From assembly GCF_024169655.1 (NCBI RefSeq), contig NZ_JALJWV010000001.1, forward strand, positions 2,175,001-2,239,000: DNA of 64,000 bases, in the 5' to 3' direction. The position numbers and the translations under genes are program-made. The DNA is from Pseudomonas marginalis (GTDB taxonomy: Bacteria > Pseudomonadota > Gammaproteobacteria > Pseudomonadales > Pseudomonadaceae). This document shows positions 24,983 to 34,851 of the stretch, piece after piece; the stretch's first letter is position 1; the number at the start of each line of letters is the position of its first letter. Under the pieces are notes generated by a model. The model was not told the origin of the DNA. It ran no database searches and saw nothing but the letters and a program-made list of their open reading frames with translations.

Positions 24983-26254
24983 TCACCAGAGCTTCCAGGT
25001 GTAATCGACATTCACCCGTAGCTCATTGTCATCCCGATGACTGGCCTGGGCGATGAAGTCATTGCGGTACCAGGCGTTGCGCACACGCAGGGTCAGGCCT
25101 TTAAGGGGCGTGCCCTGAAGCACATAGTTCAGTTCGATGTCTTTTTCGCTTTCCTTCAGGTTGCTGCCGCCCAGCTTGGGTAACTCGATGTTGTCGCCGC
25201 TGACGTAGCGCAGCATGCCATTGAGCCCGGGCAAGCCCAGCGCGACAAAGTTGTAGTCGTAGCGCACCTGCCAACTGCGTTCCTTGGGGTTGAGGAACTC
25301 CGAGCTCAGCGTGCCTTCGGTGATGACCAAGGGCTCGGTGCCGAACAGGTAAGGCATGGCGGTCTTGCCGGTCAGTTGCATGTAGCCGGCGCCGAATTTG
25401 TGCGCGCCCAGGCTGTACGTCAGCATCAGGGCGGCGTTGCGATTGTCCACCGGGCCGGCCTTGGCGGCGCCGTTCTCGCCGGTGACGAACAGGCGAACGT
25501 CGCTTTTCAGGCTGCCGGGGCCTATCGGGCGATTGTCGACGAAACCGTAGAAATCCTTGCGGTAAAGGTCAGCCAGTTCGGCGTGGTAGTACTTCAACGT
25601 CAGTTGCGGCGACCAGGCATAGTCGCCGCCGAGGAAGGTAAAACGGTCGGATTCGGCGGCGCCGTTGAAGCGGCCGTTGGGCGAGGCCACCGACATTTTC
25701 TGGTAGTTGGTGGAGTCGCGCAGGTTGATGCGATCGAGCCAACCGACGTGCAGGGTCAGGTTGTCGATTTCCTGGGACTTGAGGTACGCGCCGCGAAAAG
25801 TCTGCGGTAGCAGACGGGTGGGGCTGGCGAAGGCGATTGGCAAAAACGTGCTGATGGTCCCCAGTTGCAACTCGCTCTTGGAGGCCCGGGCCTTGGCTGT
25901 CAGGCCCAGCTCCGAATATTCACTGGCCGGTTCACGGGTCGTGGGGTTGTACGATAGCAGGCCGGTCCCCGTGCGCGCGGGCGAGGAGTCCAGACGGACC
26001 CCCAGCAAACCCTGGGCGTCCAGGCCGAAGCCGACAGGCCCTTCGGTATAACCCGAGCGCACGTTGAGAATGAAGCCCTGCGCCCACTCGCGGGCAGCCG
26101 CCTGCGGCGTGGCGTTCACGTAATTGCGATCAAAGTAATAGTTGCGTATCGCCAGATCGGCCTGGCTGTCGTCGACAAAACCGGCGGCGCACGCCTGGCT
26201 TACGGAAAAAACGCAGGTGCAGGCGCTGACGCCCCGAGAGAAATTCCTGAGCAT
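24983..26254 (-). CDS. OprD-family outer-membrane porin of the mhp operon
   Basis: A 423-residue porin with a signal peptide (LRNFSRGVSACTCVFSVSQA, then CAAGF) and mature start AGFVDDSQADLAIRNYYFDR with AREWAQGFIL, the OprD signature; it ends VNVDYTWKLW with an aromatic terminal residue. I use the ATG at 26252-26254; a GTG four codons upstream is possible. It is the last gene of the eight-gene mhpA-to-porin block and closely parallels the OprD at 12509. Likely substrate: hydroxyphenylpropionate or a similar aromatic acid. Confidence 0.9.
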   Translation of the reverse strand: MLRNFSRGVSACTCVFSVSQACAAGFVDDSQADLAIRNYYFDRNYVNATPQAAAREWAQGFILNVRSGYTEGPVGFGLDAQGLLGVRLDSSPARTGTGLLSYNPTTREPASEYSELGLTAKARASKSELQLGTISTFLPIAFASPTRLLPQTFRGAYLKSQEIDNLTLHVGWLDRINLRDSTNYQKMSVASPNGRFNGAAESDRFTFLGGDYAWSPQLTLKYYHAELADLYRKDFYGFVDNRPIGPGSLKSDVRLFVTGENGAAKAGPVDNRNAALMLTYSLGAHKFGAGYMQLTGKTAMPYLFGTEPLVITEGTLSSEFLNPKERSWQVRYDYNFVALGLPGLNGMLRYVSGDNIELPKLGGSNLKESEKDIELNYVLQGTPLKGLTLRVRNAWYRNDFIAQASHRDDNELRVNVDYTWKLW

Positions 26255-26268
26255 GGCAGTGTTCACTT

Positions 26269-26279
26269 TTATTGTTGTT
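26269..26279 (-). promoter_or_regulatory. Candidate Hfq/Crc CA motif before the mhp porin
   Basis: AACAACAATAA on the minus strand, identical to the xylF and 7408 motifs, 14 bases before the ATG at 26254. Confidence 0.6.
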
Positions 26280-26322
26280 GGAGTAACCCCCGCGCCATCG
26301 TGGCGCGGAAGTGGAGTGCGAA

Positions 26323-27528
26323 TCAGTCAGCCGGTGAGCGGTTGCGGCGTACCGACAGGTAAAACATCGCCAGCGCCGCAATCACAATGCCGGGTGCCGA
26401 GGCCATCATCACGCCGGCGGTGCCCGTGCCCAGTGCGAGCATCTTGCCGGCCACCAACGGCCCACTCATCGCGCCCAGCCGGCCAATGGCGACGGCGCTG
26501 CCGACGCCCGTGGCGCGAATTGACGGACGATAGAAATGCGGGGCCAACGCATACAGCACGCATTGCCCGCCCGTGGCGAAGAAACCGGCGACGAAGCCGG
26601 CCGCCAGCATGCTGTGCCATTGGGTGGCCATGCCCAGCGCAGTCAGTGACGCGAGAATGCCGAGGTAAATCAGCGCCGACAACGCCCAGGCGGGCAGACG
26701 ATCCATGACCCAGCCCAGCAACAACGTGCCTGCCGCCGCGCCAAATTGCAGCGCGAGCATCACCCAGCTTGCCTGAGAACCGCTGAAGCCCTGGCCGACC
26801 AACAGGCTTGGCAGCCAGTTGATCAGGATGTAAACCACCATGAGCGTAAAGAAGTAGCTGACCCAGATCATCAAGGTCGGCCATGCCGCGCCCCCGCGGA
26901 ACAGGCCGCTGACCACACTGATCGGCGCGGCGTCGCGCACGCTGCGAAACGCCGCGGATTCCGGCAGATAAACCCCCAGCAGCGGCACGATCAGCAACGG
27001 CACGATACCGCCGACGTAGAACACCACTTGCCAGCCACCGGCCAGTTGCGCAATGCCAATGCTGGCCGCCAGCGCCGCGCCCAGGGGCACGCCGCAATAC
27101 ATCAGGCTCACGGCGCTGCCACGTAGGCGGGGGCCAGCCACTTCACTGGTCAGCGCGATCAGGTTAGGCAGTGCCGCGCCCAGGCCGACGCCCGTGAGGC
27201 AGCGCGCGACCAGCAGGCTGTTGAAGTCCCAGGCCATGGTCGTGACCAGCGAGAACAATCCGAATAGGGCCACCGAGGCCATCAACACCCGTTTGCGGCC
27301 GATCCGATCAGCCAGCAAACCGCCGAGAAACGCTCCGGGCAGCAGGCCGAAAATGCCGGCGCTGAAGACCCAGCCCATGTGTAGTTTGTCCAGTTGGAAC
27401 GCGGCCGCCATGCCTTGGGCGGCGATGCCCGAGGCTTGCAGGTCGAGGCCTTCCATCAGGGCGACGAGGAAGCACAGACCGATGGTCCGCGCCATGTACA
27501 ACGGTGTCAGCACGTTTAGCGATGTCAT
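26323..27528 (-). CDS. mhpT: MFS transporter, aromatic acid:H+ symporter type
   Basis: A 401-residue 12-helix carrier from the ATG at 27526-27528; an upstream extension to 27609 is non-homologous and contains an intercistronic hairpin. LVALMEGLDLQASGIAA and GGLLADRIGRKR are the AAHS and MFS motifs, and long stretches (GVGLGAALPNLIAL, MYCGVPLGAALAA) parallel the carrier at 10975-12204. It follows mhpE and precedes the porin in the mhp operon, so 3-(3-hydroxyphenyl)propionate import is the likely task. Confidence 0.88.
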   Translation of the reverse strand: MTSLNVLTPLYMARTIGLCFLVALMEGLDLQASGIAAQGMAAAFQLDKLHMGWVFSAGIFGLLPGAFLGGLLADRIGRKRVLMASVALFGLFSLVTTMAWDFNSLLVARCLTGVGLGAALPNLIALTSEVAGPRLRGSAVSLMYCGVPLGAALAASIGIAQLAGGWQVVFYVGGIVPLLIVPLLGVYLPESAAFRSVRDAAPISVVSGLFRGGAAWPTLMIWVSYFFTLMVVYILINWLPSLLVGQGFSGSQASWVMLALQFGAAAGTLLLGWVMDRLPAWALSALIYLGILASLTALGMATQWHSMLAAGFVAGFFATGGQCVLYALAPHFYRPSIRATGVGSAVAIGRLGAMSGPLVAGKMLALGTGTAGVMMASAPGIVIAALAMFYLSVRRNRSPAD

Positions 27529-27542
27529 GGGAAATACCCGTT

Positions 27543-27550
27543 TTATTGTT
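27543..27550 (-). promoter_or_regulatory. Candidate Hfq/Crc CA motif before mhpT
   Basis: AACAATAA, preceded by AC, on the minus strand 14 bases before the ATG at 27528. Confidence 0.5.
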
Positions 27551-27568
27551 GTAATGGGCACAGCAAAA

Positions 27569-27599
27569 CCGTCCGGCCGCTGCGTGGGCGACCGGACGG
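27569..27599 (-). other. Stem-loop between mhpE and mhpT
   Basis: CCGTCCGG and CCGGACGG form a perfect 8-bp stem with a 15-base loop. It lies 13 bases beyond the mhpE stop, probably protecting the upstream mRNA end or attenuating transport-gene expression. Confidence 0.5.
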
Positions 27600-27612
27600 G
27601 GGGATGCACGGT

Positions 27613-28623
27613 TCAGCGTTTGAGCAGGTCCAGCGCGACGTCGACGATCATGTCTTCCTGGCCGCCGACCATGCGCCGTTTGCCCAGCTCGACGAGGATG
27701 TCCACGGTCTTCAAACCGTACTTGGCCGCGGCGATTTCGGCATGGCGCAGGAAGCTCGAATAGACCCCGGCATACCCCAGCGCCAGCGACTCGCGGTCGA
27801 CCCGCACCGGCCGGTCCTGTAACGGCCGCACAATGTCATCCGCCGCGTCCATCAAGGTGTAGAGGTCGGTGCCGTGGTTCCAGCCCAGGCGTTCGGCGGC
27901 GGCGATGAACACTTCCAGCGGCGCGTTGCCGGCCCCGGCGCCCATGCCGGCGAGGCTGGCGTCGATGCGGTCGCAACCTTCCTCGACCGCCGTGATCGAG
28001 TTGGCCACGCCGAGCGAGAGGTTGTGGTGGGCGTGCATGCCGGTTTCGGTGTCGGGTTTGAGCACGGCCTTGAACGCGCGGAAGCGATCGCGGATGTCCT
28101 GCATGTTCATCGCGCCACCGGAGTCGGCCATGTACACGCAGGTCGCGCCGTAGCTTTCCATCAGCTTGGCCTGGGCGGCGAGCTGCTCGGCCGGGATCAT
28201 GTGGCTCATCATCAGGAAACCGACGGTGTCCATGCCCAGTTCGCGCGCGTATTCGATGTGCTGTTTCGACACGTCGGCCTCGGTGCAATGGGTGGCGATG
28301 CGCACCACGCGGGCACCGGCATTGTAGGCCGCCTTGAGGTCATGCACCGTGCCGATGCCGGGCAGCAACAGCGTGGTGATCTTGGCGTGGCTGATCACGT
28401 CGGCGGCGGCTTCGATCCATTCCAGATCGGTGTGCGCGGCGAAGCCATAGTTGAAGCTCGAACCTTGCAGGCCGTCGCCGTGGGCGACTTCGATCGAGTC
28501 GACCTTGGCCTTGTCCAGCGCACGGGCGATGTCCTGCACGTTCTGCAGCGAGTACTGATGGCGCACCGCATGGCTGCCGTCGCGCAGGGTCACGTCGGAG
28601 ATGTAGATTTTCTTACCGTTCAT
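27613..28623 (-). CDS. mhpE: 4-Hydroxy-2-oxovalerate aldolase
   Basis: A 336-residue DRE-TIM aldolase splitting 4-hydroxy-2-oxopentanoate into pyruvate and acetaldehyde. The start [19 protein letters not shown] holds the catalytic Arg-Asp (LRDG), and [11 protein letters not shown] holds the metal-binding histidines. Length equals the E. coli homolog within a residue. It is 10 bp after mhpF, its channelling partner that consumes the acetaldehyde. Confidence 0.96.
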   Translation of the reverse strand: MNGKKIYISDVTLRDGSHAVRHQYSLQNVQDIARALDKAKVDSIEVAHGDGLQGSSFNYGFAAHTDLEWIEAAADVISHAKITTLLLPGIGTVHDLKAAYNAGARVVRIATHCTEADVSKQHIEYARELGMDTVGFLMMSHMIPAEQLAAQAKLMESYGATCVYMADSGGAMNMQDIRDRFRAFKAVLKPDTETGMHAHHNLSLGVANSITAVEEGCDRIDASLAGMGAGAGNAPLEVFIAAAERLGWNHGTDLYTLMDAADDIVRPLQDRPVRVDRESLALGYAGVYSSFLRHAEIAAAKYGLKTVDILVELGKRRMVGGQEDMIVDVALDLLKR

Positions 28624-28633
28624 GTCGCTCTCC

Positions 28634-29569
28634 TCAGGCCTGTTGCATCGACTGCGCCATGCGCTCGGCGGTAGCCAAGGCAGCGGAGGTCATGATGTCG
28701 AGGTTGCCAGCGTAGGCCGGCAGGTAATGGGCGGCGCCTTCGACTTCGAGGAACACCGAGGTCTTCAGGCCGGAGAATTTACCCAGGCCGGGGATGTTCA
28801 GCGGCGCGTCTGCCGGGATCACATCGAACTGCACGTTTTGCTTGAGGCGATAGCCCGGCACATAGGCCTGCACGGCCGCCGCCATCTCGACGATGGAGGC
28901 TTCGACCAACGCCTGATCCGCCGCTTCGGAGAGCACAAACACCGTGTCGCGCATGATCAGCGGTGGCTCGGCCGGGTTCATCACGATGATCGCCTTGCCC
29001 TTGGCCGCGCCACCGATCACTTCGATGGCCTTGGAGGTGGTTTCGGTGAATTCGTCGATGTTGGCGCGGGTGCCGGGGCCGGCGGATTTGCTGGCGATCG
29101 AGGCGACGATTTCGGCGTAATGCACCTTGGCCACGCGTGACACCGCGGCGACCATCGGGATAGTCGCCTGGCCGCCGCAGGTGACCATGTTGACGTTGAG
29201 CTGATCGAGGTTCTGTTCCAGGTTGACCACCGGCACGCAGTACGGGCCGATGGCTGCGGGCGTCAGGTCGATCAGGCGGATGCCGGGTTTGATCGCGCGC
29301 AGGAACGCATCGTTCTGCACATGCGCGCCGGCCGAGGTGGCATCGAAGACGAAGTCGATGTGCTGGAACACGTCCATGCGGGTCAGGCCTTCGACGCCTT
29401 CGTGGGTGGTGGCCACGCCCATGCGCTGGGCGCGGGCGAGGCCGTCGGAGGCCTGATCGATACCGACCATCACCGCCATTTCCAGGTGTTTGGCGTTGCG
29501 CAGGATCTTGATCATCAGGTCGGTGCCGATGTTGCCGGAGCCGACGATGGCGACTTTGAGTTTATTCAT
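28634..29569 (-). CDS. mhpF: Acetaldehyde dehydrogenase (acylating)
   Basis: A 311-residue enzyme oxidising acetaldehyde with NAD and CoA to acetyl-CoA in complex with Mhp[20 protein letters not shown] is the Rossmann fold, and [20 protein letters not shown] contains the catalytic cysteine region ([11 protein letters not shown]). The ATG at 29567-29569 follows AATAACA directly and no strong ribosome site is seen. The gene order mhpA-B-C-D-F-E is the classical one. Confidence 0.95.
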   Translation of the reverse strand: MNKLKVAIVGSGNIGTDLMIKILRNAKHLEMAVMVGIDQASDGLARAQRMGVATTHEGVEGLTRMDVFQHIDFVFDATSAGAHVQNDAFLRAIKPGIRLIDLTPAAIGPYCVPVVNLEQNLDQLNVNMVTCGGQATIPMVAAVSRVAKVHYAEIVASIASKSAGPGTRANIDEFTETTSKAIEVIGGAAKGKAIIVMNPAEPPLIMRDTVFVLSEAADQALVEASIVEMAAAVQAYVPGYRLKQNVQFDVIPADAPLNIPGLGKFSGLKTSVFLEVEGAAHYLPAYAGNLDIMTSAALATAERMAQSMQQA

Positions 29570-29576
29570 TGTTATT
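29569..29576 (-). promoter_or_regulatory. Candidate Hfq/Crc CA motif at the mhpF start
   Basis: AATAACAATG on the minus strand: the motif overlaps the A of the ATG, as at 60-67. Confidence 0.5.
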
Positions 29577-29601
29577 GCCTCATATGCACGCAAGTCGCCG
29601 A

Positions 29602-30408
29602 TCACTCGGCGCGACTGTCTACCGAGAAGTTCACACCAACCCGGCCGATGCCCTCGATCTCGGCCTCGAACCGATCACCGGCAGCGACCGCCACCATCGG
29701 CCCCAGCGCGCCGGTGAGAATGATGTCGCCGGCCCGCAGCGGATCGCCCAGGCGCGCCATGGCGCAGGCCAGCCAGACGGCCGCGTTGAGCGGATGACCA
29801 AGGCATTCGGCGCCACTGCCGCTGGACACTTCTTCAGCGTTGCGGGTCATCCGCATACTGGCCTGGCGCAGGTCGAGGCCATCGAGACGTCGAGCCGGGC
29901 CGCCCAGTACAAAGCAGCCGCTGGACGCGTTATCAGCCACGGTATCGACGAAGCGGATGTTCCAGCCCTGGATGCGACTGCCGACGATTTCCAGTGCCGG
30001 CACGACCCAGCCGGTGGCCGCCATCACGTCGGCGAATGTGCTGTCGGCGCGGGGCAGGTCGCGTTCGAGGATCAGGGCGATTTCAGCCTCGATCTTCGGT
30101 TGCAGTACGCGGCCGGTTGGCACGGTGGCGTTGTCGCCGTAGCACATGTCGGCAAACAGGGTGCCGAAGTCCGGCTGGTCCACGCCCAACTGGGCCTGGA
30201 CTTTGGGGTTGGTCAGGCCGATCTTGCGGCCCACCACGCGGCGCCCGTTGGCCACGCCGTGGTCGACGTTGAGGCGCTGGATGGCATACGCGGCGGCGGC
30301 ATTGTCTTCACCGATCCGCTCGCGCAGCGGCCCGATGGCTTCGCCGTGGTCTTCGGCCTGGCGCAGGTCGGTGGCGAGTTGTTGCAGGGTGTCTTGAGTC
30401 AGTGTCAT
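29602..30408 (-). CDS. mhpD: 2-Oxopent-4-enoate hydratase
   Basis: A 268-residue hydratase (E. coli homolog 269) adding water to 2-hydroxypenta-2,4-dienoate. Family marks: [35 protein letters not shown] (metal-binding Glu pair) and the [16 protein letters not shown]-terminal stretch. The ATG at 30406-30408 opens MTLTQDTL; an open frame extends further upstream through mhpC but that is the shadow of another frame. 14 bp after mhpC. Confidence 0.95.
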   Translation of the reverse strand: MTLTQDTLQQLATDLRQAEDHGEAIGPLRERIGEDNAAAAYAIQRLNVDHGVANGRRVVGRKIGLTNPKVQAQLGVDQPDFGTLFADMCYGDNATVPTGRVLQPKIEAEIALILERDLPRADSTFADVMAATGWVVPALEIVGSRIQGWNIRFVDTVADNASSGCFVLGGPARRLDGLDLRQASMRMTRNAEEVSSGSGAECLGHPLNAAVWLACAMARLGDPLRAGDIILTGALGPMVAVAAGDRFEAEIEGIGRVGVNFSVDSRAE

Positions 30409-30422
30409 GTCAGCCTCGATGA

Positions 30423-31286
30423 TCAGTGGGTCAGGAAGTCCAGGACCATCCGGTTGAATTTCTCGGCATGTTCCCATTGCGCCCAGTGGCCGCAACGGTT
30501 GAACACGTGCAATTGCGCCCTGGGCAGGCCGGCCAGCAGGCGCAAGCCGGTGTCCATCGGCACGAAGCGGTCCTCGCGGCCCCAGACGAGCAGGGTGTCG
30601 GCGTTGATTTCGTGCAGGCGGTGGCTGAAATCCGGAAATTGCTTGGGGTTGAGCGTGCTGCTCTTGACGAAGTTGTCCAGGTGATCGCGGCGCGACAGGA
30701 GGTTGTCCAGGCGGGTCTGGAACAGTTCGTCGGTGAGGCCGCTGGCGTCGAAAACGAAGACGTTCATCATCTTCTTCAGGTTTTCGATGGTCGGGTCGCG
30801 GTACAGCGCGCCGATCAGTTTGATGCCTTCGGTGGGCTGCGGCACGAAGGCACTCGGGCCGCCGGTGCCGCCGCCCATCAGGATCAGTTTGCCGATCCGC
30901 TCGGGGTATTCCAGGGCGAAGGCGACGGTGCTGTGGGCACCCATCGAATTGCCGATGATGTGGACGCGGTCCAGCCCTAGCACATCGAGCAGGCCCTTGA
31001 GCGCTTGGGCATTGAGGTTCGAGCGCGAGCCTTGGCTGACGATTGTGTCGCTTTTGCTCCAGCCCGGGCAATCCATCAGGATCACGCGAAAACCGGCATT
31101 CACCAGCGGTTCGATATTGCGATTGAAGTTGGCCCAGCCGCTCGCGCCCGGCCCGGAGCCGTGCAGCATGACCACGGTTTCGGCACCTTCGCCAAGGTCG
31201 TTGTAGTGCAGTTGCAGGTCCAGGTCGCCTTCCTTGATACGGGCAAAGCGGCTGGTGGAGGCTTCACTGAAAGCAGTGGTGGTCAT
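30423..31286 (-). CDS. mhpC: 2-Hydroxy-6-oxononadienedioate hydrolase
   Basis: A 287-residue alpha/beta hydrolase cleaving the meta-cleavage product to succinate and 2-hydroxypentadienoate. Oxyanion-hole segment [12 protein letters not shown], nucleophile Ser114 in IGNSMGAHS, and the catalytic His in [11 protein letters not shown] near the C-terminus; positions agree with the E. coli enzyme. The ATG at 31284-31286 has AAGGA upstream; upstream in-frame ATGs lie in mhpB. Confidence 0.95.
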   Translation of the reverse strand: MTTTAFSEASTSRFARIKEGDLDLQLHYNDLGEGAETVVMLHGSGPGASGWANFNRNIEPLVNAGFRVILMDCPGWSKSDTIVSQGSRSNLNAQALKGLLDVLGLDRVHIIGNSMGAHSTVAFALEYPERIGKLILMGGGTGGPSAFVPQPTEGIKLIGALYRDPTIENLKKMMNVFVFDASGLTDELFQTRLDNLLSRRDHLDNFVKSSTLNPKQFPDFSHRLHEINADTLLVWGREDRFVPMDTGLRLLAGLPRAQLHVFNRCGHWAQWEHAEKFNRMVLDFLTH

Positions 31287-31303
31287 GGCAGTGTTCCTTG
31301 AAT

Positions 31304-32257
31304 TCATGGGTGAGGGGTCAGCGGCTGTGCGCCAAGCGCACCGAAACCTGCGATCCACTCGGGAATCGGGCGGTAGTAGCGGCCTTCGGTCTGATACGGG
31401 CCGAAGGCACTCAGGGCAGCGAAGGCGGCGACCCAGGTTTTCACCTCGTGGGTCGACTTGCCGGCCAGCGCCGACAACGCGTCATTGCTCAAGCTGTCGA
31501 GGTCGCGCATGCGGCCCTGTTCGAGGCTGTCGAGAAACTGCTGATCCCAAGCCGGGTTCAGCGGGTGCAGGCTGTGCGGGTCTTCGACGAAGTCTCGCGC
31601 GGCTTGAATCACCCGGTTCTGGCGGGCCTGTCGTTCATCGGCGGGGAGCTGGCGCCCGCTGCCCATCAGACGGTCAGCCATGCGCGCATCGACCTTGGCC
31701 AGTTCCGGTACCGGCGGTTGATGGGACAAACCGCCGGAGGCCAGGAACAGCACGCGTTTATCCAGCGCTTTGGCCCATTGGCCGATCGCTTCACCCAACA
31801 GTCGGGCGCGTTTGAAACTCGGCAGCGGTACGGCCACCGAGTTGATAAACACCGGAATCACCGGGCAGCGCTGCAAGCCGCCGAGCAACAGTTCCAACGG
31901 TTGCGCGAACCCATGGTCGACCTGCATGCGATACGACACCGCGGCATCGACACCGGCATCCAACACCGCCTGGGCGCAGGATTCGGCCAGCGCTTTAGGC
32001 ACGTCCAGCGGGCCGGCGGCGGTGTCGAAATCACCAATCGCGTCGGCCGCCATGCCGATGCAAAAGGCCGGCATCACGTCGTAGAAAAACCCGTTGTAAT
32101 GGTCGGGAGCGAACAGCACCACCAACTGCGGGTCGAAGCGCGCGATGCGCTCGCGAGCGGCGTTGATCACGCCATCGACTTCGGCCAACACATGCGGCGC
32201 CGGATCGACGTAGCCCACCAACGGCGTATGAGACAAACAATGCAGAAAGGCGCTCAT
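31304..32257 (-). CDS. mhpB: 2,3-Dihydroxyphenylpropionate 1,2-dioxygenase
   Basis: A class III extradiol ring-cleavage dioxygenase (LigB type), 317 residues from [17 protein letters not shown]. Visible marks are the N-terminal [18 protein letters not shown] and [13 protein letters not shown], which carry the active-site histidines. The stop of mhpA (TGA) and this ATG are separated by one base, so translation is coupled. Confidence 0.96.
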   Translation of the reverse strand: MSAFLHCLSHTPLVGYVDPAPHVLAEVDGVINAARERIARFDPQLVVLFAPDHYNGFFYDVMPAFCIGMAADAIGDFDTAAGPLDVPKALAESCAQAVLDAGVDAAVSYRMQVDHGFAQPLELLLGGLQRCPVIPVFINSVAVPLPSFKRARLLGEAIGQWAKALDKRVLFLASGGLSHQPPVPELAKVDARMADRLMGSGRQLPADERQARQNRVIQAARDFVEDPHSLHPLNPAWDQQFLDSLEQGRMRDLDSLSNDALSALAGKSTHEVKTWVAAFAALSAFGPYQTEGRYYRPIPEWIAGFGALGAQPLTPHP

Positions 32258-32258
32258 G

Positions 32259-33917
32259 TCACGCGACCTTGCTGACAACAGCGTTCGCCGAGGTGTGTGG
32301 CAGGGCTTTGAGCGCCCGGGCCAATTCATCGCAGGCCTGGCCAACGGTTTGCGGGATGGCCAGCCCGGCGAGGAAGCGGTCCGGACGCACCAGGGCGATG
32401 GACGATGTGCCGAGGGCGAACCATTCTTTCAACCGACCGCTGCTGTCACCCACGCGGATCACGTCGTGGCCGGCATCGCTCGGGACTCTGAGCTGCACGT
32501 CCGGCAACACTTGGATGAAGCGCGTGCCCAGGGCTTTCCATTGCGCGATTTGCGTGGCCGACAGGCCCCAGGTCGGATCGCAGCCCCAGGCGATAATCGC
32601 AAAGTTGTCGCCAATCACTTCATCCAGCAGCACCGTGGTGCCGGCGTCCGTCAAGACCTTGGGCTGAATGAACATCTTGCCGACCGGCGAGTCCTTTTCA
32701 TTCGGCACGATCAACGCGCCGCGGGTGTATTGCGGCATCGGTTTGAAGCGCATTTCGACGAAGTAGCGCTTGACCGGCGGCAGGTAGTTGAGCAGCCACG
32801 ACACCCCATCGCGCAGGGTGCCTTGCCAGCGTTTCGGCGGCGCCAACACGTGGCCGGCGAGCACGGAGAGATTGATCATCGCCTTGGCGTGGTCGCGGCG
32901 TTCCTCTTCGTAGCTGTCGAGCAGGTTATCGGCGGCCAGGCCCTTGATCACCAGCGCGAGTTTCCACGCCAGGTTCGAGGCATCGCGCATGCCACTGTTG
33001 TACCCCTGGCCTTGCCATACCGGCATGATGTGCGCGGCATCGCCGGCCAGCAGTACCCGGCCCTGACGGAACCGCCCGGCCAGACGTGCGTTATGGGTAT
33101 AGACGCGGCTGCGGATCAGCTCGATGCGGTCCGGGTTCGGCAATACTTTGCTCAGCAGCTTGCGCAGGTTCTCGGGCTTGCTCAGCTCGGTCTCGGTTTC
33201 GCCGGGCATCACCATGAATTCGAAACGACGCACGCCATGGGGCAGGGCGGCGGACACGTAAGGGCGCACCGGGTCGCAGCACAGATAGACATGGGGCGTG
33301 GCCAGCGGGTCGTTGGCGATGTCGACCACGATCCATTGATTGGGCGCGGTCTTGCCCTCGAAACTGATGTCCAGGCTGCGCCGCACCAGGCTGTTGCCAC
33401 CGTCGCAACCAATCAGGTAGCGCGCATTCAGGCGTTCGCTGCGGCCATGCTGATCCTTGAGGTTGAGCACCACCGCGCTGTCGCTTTGTTCAAAACTGCC
33501 GAGCTCACGGCTGAACAGCACCTTGACGTTGTTGAAGCGCTGCAGGCCGTCGAACAGCACGCGGTCGGCCAAGGGCTGAATGAACGCGTTGCGGCGTGAC
33601 CAGCCGAACTCGTCGGTTTTCGGTTGAATATCGGCAAAGCAGCGACCCTTGGGGGTCAGGAAGCGCATGGCGTGCCAAGGCGTGGTATGCGGCAGCACCT
33701 CGTCCGCCAGACCGACAGCCTGGAACGTGCGCAGGCTTTCGTCGTCCAGGCCGATGGCGCGGGGGTAGTCGATCAGGGTGTCGAGCTTTTCCACCAGGGT
33801 GACGTTCACGCCACATTGCCCCAGGTAGTTGGCGATCATCAAGCCGACGGGGCCGGCGCCGACGATGGCAACGTCGGTGGTCAGCTCCAATGTGGAAGGC
33901 GTGGGTGCAAGACTCAT
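32259..33917 (-). CDS. mhpA: 3-(3-Hydroxyphenyl)propionate hydroxylase
   Basis: A 552-residue class A FAD monooxygenase placing a hydroxyl on C2 of the ring. The FAD fold opens with [17 protein letters not shown], the DG-type motif is [14 protein letters not shown], and [20 protein letters not shown] is the GD motif for the FAD ribityl. I use the ATG at 33915-33917, with GGAG six bases upstream; the ATG two codons earlier is too close to it. First gene of the operon, divergent from mhpR. Confidence 0.96.
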   Translation of the reverse strand: MSLAPTPSTLELTTDVAIVGAGPVGLMIANYLGQCGVNVTLVEKLDTLIDYPRAIGLDDESLRTFQAVGLADEVLPHTTPWHAMRFLTPKGRCFADIQPKTDEFGWSRRNAFIQPLADRVLFDGLQRFNNVKVLFSRELGSFEQSDSAVVLNLKDQHGRSERLNARYLIGCDGGNSLVRRSLDISFEGKTAPNQWIVVDIANDPLATPHVYLCCDPVRPYVSAALPHGVRRFEFMVMPGETETELSKPENLRKLLSKVLPNPDRIELIRSRVYTHNARLAGRFRQGRVLLAGDAAHIMPVWQGQGYNSGMRDASNLAWKLALVIKGLAADNLLDSYEEERRDHAKAMINLSVLAGHVLAPPKRWQGTLRDGVSWLLNYLPPVKRYFVEMRFKPMPQYTRGALIVPNEKDSPVGKMFIQPKVLTDAGTTVLLDEVIGDNFAIIAWGCDPTWGLSATQIAQWKALGTRFIQVLPDVQLRVPSDAGHDVIRVGDSSGRLKEWFALGTSSIALVRPDRFLAGLAIPQTVGQACDELARALKALPHTSANAVVSKVA

Positions 33918-34003
33918 GGGCATCTCCGTACAGCGTTTTTGGATTTCTTGTGGGGCGCAGTATGGAAATCACGAGGCTGGTGGACAACGAAAACCCCTGC
34001 TAG

Positions 34004-34020
34004 GGTGCACTAGGTGCACA
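34004..34020. promoter_or_regulatory. MhpR operator
   Basis: GGTGCACTAGGTGCACA differs at only two central bases from the 17-bp MhpR operator I recall for E. coli (GGTGCACCTGGTGCACA). It lies 87 bp upstream of the mhpA start and 30 bp upstream of mhpR, fitting activation of mhpA by MhpR with an hydroxyphenylpropionate inducer. Confidence 0.88.
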
Positions 34021-34050
34021 GCATTGATTTTAAAAGAGAATGGAGCGTCC

Positions 34051-34827
34051 ATGAGCGAAACAGAATACAAGAGCGTTCGTGGGCTGATGCGTGGTTTGGC
34101 CCTGATCAATGGCTTGAATCGTTTTGATGGCGGGGCCAGTACGGCGCAGTTGGCCGAGCAAAGCGGGCTACATCGGACCACGGTTCGTCGATTGCTGGAG
34201 ACCTTGCAGGCCGAGGGGTACGTGCGCCGCAGCGAGTCGGATGACAGCTATCGCCTGACGTTGAAAGTCCGCGAATTGAGCGAGGGGTTTCGCGACGAGC
34301 AATGGATTTCTTCGATTGCTGCGCCGCTGCTCGGCGAGCTGCTGCAACAAGTGGTCTGGCCCACCGACCTGTGTACGCTGGACGGCGATGCCATGGTGAT
34401 ACGCGAGACCACGCATCGCTTCAGCCGCCTGTCGTTTCACCGCTCCATGGTCGGTCGGCGTTTACCCTTGCTCATGACCGCCACGGGGCGCGCGTACTTT
34501 GCGTTCTGCCCGCCGGCCGAGCGCGAAGAGCTGATCGAGTTGTTGATCAGCCGCGAAGATGAACAGTCGGCGCTGGCGGCGGATCGCGGCTTTGTCGATC
34601 GGCTGGTGGAGCACACCCTCGGCAAGGGCTACGGCGAAAATAACTCCCATTGGGGCCTTGAGCGCAAGATCGCCGCGATTGCGATTCCGGTCATGCACGA
34701 GGAGCGGGTGATGGGTTGCCTGAATCTGGTTTACATCGCCAAGGCGATGTCGGTTGAGGAAGCCGCCCGCCGTTATCTGCCGGCGATGCAGGGTGTGGTG
34801 GAGAAAATCAGGGCTCAGTTGGCGTAG
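34051..34827 (+). CDS. mhpR: IclR-family activator of the mhp operon
   Basis: A 258-residue regulator: winged helix LINGLNRFDGGASTAQLAEQ followed by SGLHRTTVRRLLETLQAEGY (about 10-65), then the IclR effector domain (LPLLMTATGRAYFA, ERKIAAIAIPV). The ATG at 34051 has GGAG upstream; the longer upstream frame covers the promoter. Divergent from mhpA with its operator in between, it should activate the operon in response to hydroxyphenylpropionate. Confidence 0.93.
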   Translation: MSETEYKSVRGLMRGLALINGLNRFDGGASTAQLAEQSGLHRTTVRRLLETLQAEGYVRRSESDDSYRLTLKVRELSEGFRDEQWISSIAAPLLGELLQQVVWPTDLCTLDGDAMVIRETTHRFSRLSFHRSMVGRRLPLLMTATGRAYFAFCPPAEREELIELLISREDEQSALAADRGFVDRLVEHTLGKGYGENNSHWGLERKIAAIAIPVMHEERVMGCLNLVYIAKAMSVEEAARRYLPAMQGVVEKIRAQLA

Positions 34828-34851
34828 GGGTGGTGCTTGGCATTGGGGACT

